From: an uncultured Flavobacteriia bacterium
GTDB lineage: Bacteria > Bacteroidota > Bacteroidia > Flavobacteriales_D > Crocinitomicaceae
NCBI GenBank assembly: GCA_903928365.1
Contig: CAIYQV010000090.1
Coordinates: 1-8,388, forward strand
Direction: 5' to 3'
Length of the DNA stretch: 8,388 nucleotides
Each line of letters starts with the position of its first letter. The first letter of the stretch is position 1. Positions 5,938 through 8,388 of this stretch are shown here, one piece after another. The notes under the pieces are model-generated. The model saw only the letters and a program-made list of their open reading frames with translations, ran no database searches and was not told where the DNA came from. A program made the translations under genes and the position numbers.

Positions 5938-6759
5938 ATGGACAAAAAGACCTTCATCGTTCCTCACGACTTTTCCGAAGTAGCAGATAATGCTCTCCGT
6001 CACGCTATTGCAACAGCTAAACCGCTTGGAGCACAAGTATATGTATTACATGTTGTTTCAAAAGAAAAAAGCATTCGTGAAGCTGAATCCAAACTGGAGG
6101 AAATCATTTCTGCGCATGCTTCAGATGGTGTGGATTTGATCCCTACGGTCCGAATGGGAAGTATTTTTGAGGATATCGGTGAATTCGCTGCAGAACATCA
6201 TGCAGAACTTATTTTCATGGGAACCCACGGAGCGCATGGATGGCAACACATTACCGGAAGTCATGCGTTGAAAGTTATCACTAGCTCTACAGTACCTTTT
6301 ATTATCGTGCAAGAGAAAGGGATCAAGGAAACAGGATACGATGACATCGTTGTTCCAATGGACCTGAACAAAGAAACAAAGCAGAAACTTGCGATTGTAG
6401 CTAATCTTGCTACCTATTTCAAATCTCGCGTGCATGTGATCACCCCGGACGAAACAGATGAGTTCCTGCGTCATCAAGTGAAAGCTAATATTCAATTTGC
6501 AAACAAATTCTTTACAGAACGAGGGATTGAGGTAACAACTACCTTGGCTCCGACAAGTGGTTTTGACAAAGAAGTAGTGAAGCACGCTGTAAATATTGAT
6601 GCCGATCTGATTGCTATCATGAACTTAAACAAGAGTAATTTCCTTGGTTCCATCACAGCCAACTACGAGCAATACATCATTACAAACGACGCGAAGATTC
6701 CTGCATTGGTTGTAAACCCGATTGACTCTCCTTACGGACAAAGCGTTTTGTTCAGCTAG
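5938..6759 (+). CDS. Tandem universal stress protein (two Usp domains)
   Basis: This 273-residue cytoplasmic protein has two Usp folds. Domain 1 (residues 3-126) starts KTFIVPHDFS with Asp11 at the usual nucleotide-contact position, and carries the loop GTHGAHGWQHITGS (95-108) followed by ALKVITSSTVPFIIVQ. The classical ATP motif is G-x2-G-x9-G-S/T; here the second spacer is eight residues, which I recall as a subtype seen in Bacteroidota. Domain 2 (about 134-261) starts YDDIVVPMDLNKE and ends KIPALVVNP, but its loop reads MNLNKSNFLGS, so the glycine motif is missing and it probably does not bind ATP in the usual way. Usp proteins are linked to stress survival and energy status; the partner here is unknown. 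The gene stands alone: its own promoter-like element lies upstream and a strong terminator downstream. Confidence 0.93.
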   Translation: MDKKTFIVPHDFSEVADNALRHAIATAKPLGAQVYVLHVVSKEKSIREAESKLEEIISAHASDGVDLIPTVRMGSIFEDIGEFAAEHHAELIFMGTHGAHGWQHITGSHALKVITSSTVPFIIVQEKGIKETGYDDIVVPMDLNKETKQKLAIVANLATYFKSRVHVITPDETDEFLRHQVKANIQFANKFFTERGIEVTTTLAPTSGFDKEVVKHAVNIDADLIAIMNLNKSNFLGSITANYEQYIITNDAKIPALVVNPIDSPYGQSVLFS

Positions 6760-6778
6760 AAAAAACATCATTCAAAAT

Positions 6779-6816
6779 AAAAAAAGGGGGCTTCGATTTT
6801 AATCGGCCCCCTTTTT
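6779..6816. terminator. Bidirectional terminator between the Usp and cyclase genes
   Basis: GGGGGC (6786-6791) pairs with GCCCCC (6806-6811). Inside, CGAT (6794-6797) pairs with ATCG (6802-6805) around a four-base loop, with a two-base TT bulge between the stems. Seven A residues lie to the left and five T to the right, so both strands give a hairpin followed by a U-tract. It serves the Usp gene (stop at 6759) and the minus-strand cyclase gene (stop at 6835). Confidence 0.9.
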
Positions 6817-6834
6817 CTTTATGACACTATTTCA

Positions 6835-8388
6835 TTAGTCGAGGTATTCGTTTTGATCCAGTCTTGATTTAACTTCTTCGACGTTCTTGTTTTTCTTTTC
6901 CTGGCGTGTTTTTTTAGATGTATCCGTAAAGTATCTGTGCTGCTCCAGGAACATGACCTGAATTTCGTCCCATTTACGGTCAGAAGAGATCTTTCCATGC
7001 TCTCTCAATTCACGTCTAAGCTTATCTGCAATCTCATGAAAATCGTCCCTTCCTAAATAATCCAGATCCGCGTCGCACATGATCTCTTCCAGTTTGTTTT
7101 TAGGATTATGTGGTATCTGGGTCACATAGATGAGTTCTTTGATGGTCTGAATATGCTGTTCGGTATAACCGTATTTTGGAAGGATTTCCTCAGCTAATCT
7201 AGCCCCAATCGGTTCATTCTTGTCATATTCTTCGACAAACCCGGCGTCATGGTACGTCGCTGCCGATTTCAATAAGAACAACCCTTCATCGGTCACCCCT
7301 TCCATCAACGCAATTCGCTCGACAGCCTTGACCACATCACGTGTATGATCAATGCTATGATAATGGAGTTTTTCGGACAGGCCTTTTTCAAGTACGCGCA
7401 TAATGTGACGTTCGGCCTTGTAGTAATTGATCGAACTGTAGTGGTGCAGGTTAACAATCTGATGGAATCGTTCGTTAGGATAGATCCCTTCACCGTTTTT
7501 AGAAAGTTCAGGCTTGATACGCTCCACCGTATACATATCGATCAATCCACGGCTCTTCGATTGAACCTTACCCCTGAACACACATTCAAAATAGGGTTCG
7601 ATGTGAGTAAACGTAGCTCCCGTAATCGTTACTTTTCCGGGTTCTCCAAGCATCTCCATACGTTGAGCCTGGTTTACGGTCGATCCCCAGATATCATAAG
7701 CAAACTTCTGACTACCAATCACACCGGCAGTAACCTCTCCGGTATTGATTCCCAAACGCAAGTCCCAGTAATCGGTATTATTAATGATTGCCTCATTTTT
7801 CAGCTTACGCATGAATTCCTGAATCTGAAGAGCCGCAAGACAAGTATCGATAGGGTTGGTATTGTTGCGCACCGGGACGCCCCCAGCGCACATATACGCA
7901 TCGCCTATCGTTTTGATCTTTTCCAGATTGTTGGACACGATGATCTCGTCAAATTTCCTGAAATAAACATCCAGTTTATTTACTAATTCCGTAGGGTCCA
8001 TGTGCTCAGCGATCTTAGTAAAGCCGACAAAATCCGTAAATAACACCGAAACTACCTTATAGGCGCGGGCACTTGCTTTTCCCTTGTTCTTTAATTCTTC
8101 GACGGTCTCCGCAGGAATGATATTCTTTAAAAGCTTCTCTGTCTTATCTTTTTCGATTTGCAACAATCGTTGTTGTTCTTCGACTTTTGATTTCTCTTCT
8201 TCGAGCTGTTTTTTCTGGCTTTCGATCTTTTCGTTCTGGGCACGTATCTCTCTTGTTCGCTCAGCGATCTTCATTTCCAATCGGACTTGCTCTCTTCTTT
8301 CAGATTCAATTCTTTTTCTTATGATCCAGAATATTAACGCGATGCCTAAAACAAAGCCAATTGAAATGAACCACCAGCTAGCCCAAAA
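6835..8388 (-). CDS. Membrane sensor adenylate cyclase with C-terminal HD domain (N-terminus outside window)
   Basis: The frame is open to the right edge, so the start lies outside; 517 residues are visible and numbered here from the edge. Residues 3-23 are a membrane helix (WWFISIGFVLGIALIFWII) followed by RKR, which places the rest in the cytoplasm. A coiled coil follows (about 24-90, including ERTREIRAQNEKIESQ). The class III cyclase domain (about 88-290) has metal-binding D119 (FTDFVGFT) and D163 (KTIGDAYM), purine-selecting K159 and D232 (FAYDIWGS), and transition-state N239 and R243 (VNQAQRM). All are present, with the Lys/Asp pair that favours ATP, so cAMP synthesis as a dimer is likely. 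The HD domain (about 320-490) has H348 (IDHTRDVV), H380-D381 (TYHDAGF) and D439 (CDADLDYLG), so it could be a metal-dependent phosphodiesterase. The 'WASWWF' entry to the helix resembles proteins with a periplasmic beta-propeller and Y_Y_Y domain. Transcription ends at the shared terminator. Confidence 0.92.
   Translation of the reverse strand, partial: FWASWWFISIGFVLGIALIFWIIRKRIESERREQVRLEMKIAERTREIRAQNEKIESQKKQLEEEKSKVEEQQRLLQIEKDKTEKLLKNIIPAETVEELKNKGKASARAYKVVSVLFTDFVGFTKIAEHMDPTELVNKLDVYFRKFDEIIVSNNLEKIKTIGDAYMCAGGVPVRNNTNPIDTCLAALQIQEFMRKLKNEAIINNTDYWDLRLGINTGEVTAGVIGSQKFAYDIWGSTVNQAQRMEMLGEPGKVTITGATFTHIEPYFECVFRGKVQSKSRGLIDMYTVERIKPELSKNGEGIYPNERFHQIVNLHHYSSINYYKAERHIMRVLEKGLSEKLHYHSIDHTRDVVKAVERIALMEGVTDEGLFLLKSAATYHDAGFVEEYDKNEPIGARLAEEILPKYGYTEQHIQTIKELIYVTQIPHNPKNKLEEIMCDADLDYLGRDDFHEIADKLRRELREHGKISSDRKWDEIQVMFLEQHRYFTDTSKKTRQEKKNKNVEEVKSRLDQNEYLD

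Noticed and set aside
7345..7986. 213-codon open frame on the plus strand inside the cyclase gene
   Set aside because: It lies wholly opposite the well-supported cyclase domain, and its translation resembles no known family.
8278..8280. TTG at 8278-8280 or ATG at 8272-8274 as the start of the cyclase gene
   Set aside because: The frame stays open to the window edge and encodes a membrane helix that leads directly into the coiled coil, so the gene starts outside the window.
6835..8388. Pycsar-type anti-phage system
   Set aside because: The cyclase is a membrane sensor type with its own HD domain, and no separate effector gene lies beside it; the Usp and GH3 neighbours do not fit a defence operon.

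Overview
The window looks like a chromosomal segment of a Bacteroidota bacterium, possibly from the Cytophagales. Three things point there: a RicT-like protein starting MGCSSC, promoter elements of the Bacteroidota type (TAnnTTTG, in one case with an upstream TTG), and the gene content (a lipoprotein, a bacterial GH3 protein, a two-domain Usp, and a membrane sensor with a cyclase domain). The genus cannot be told from the sequence. There is no tRNA, rRNA, CRISPR array, insertion sequence or phage gene. It reads as ordinary core and accessory chromosome, not as a defence island.

Left part (1-1912): the N-terminal end of a RicT/PSP1-family gene runs off the left edge on the minus strand. A small lipoprotein gene of unknown function follows on the plus strand, then holB (DNA polymerase III delta' subunit) on the minus strand. 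In Bacillus holB lies directly upstream of ricT. Here both keep that order and strand, but the lipoprotein gene sits between them in the opposite direction.

Middle part (1913-4287): a gene for a secreted protein, with a signal peptide, a small beta-sandwich-like domain and a very long charged Lys/Glu/Ala coiled coil, is split by a one-base frame change at a run of eight A residues (2558-2565). A hairpin terminator follows, and four bases after its T-tract an EamA/DMT-type 10-helix transporter begins.

Right part (4270-8388): a GH3-family acyl-adenylating enzyme on the minus strand overlaps the transporter tail by 18 bases. A divergent promoter region separates it from a tandem universal stress protein on the plus strand. 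A strong bidirectional terminator separates that gene from a large minus-strand gene that runs off the right edge. The visible part of that last gene encodes a membrane helix, a signalling coiled coil, a class III adenylate cyclase domain with every expected catalytic residue, and a C-terminal HD phosphohydrolase domain with its metal ligands.

The genes do not form one operon; most are single units in alternating orientation. The two most interesting points are the cyclase-HD fusion, which may both make and destroy a cyclic nucleotide, and the A8 frame change, which may be a mutation, a sequencing error or a programmed slip.
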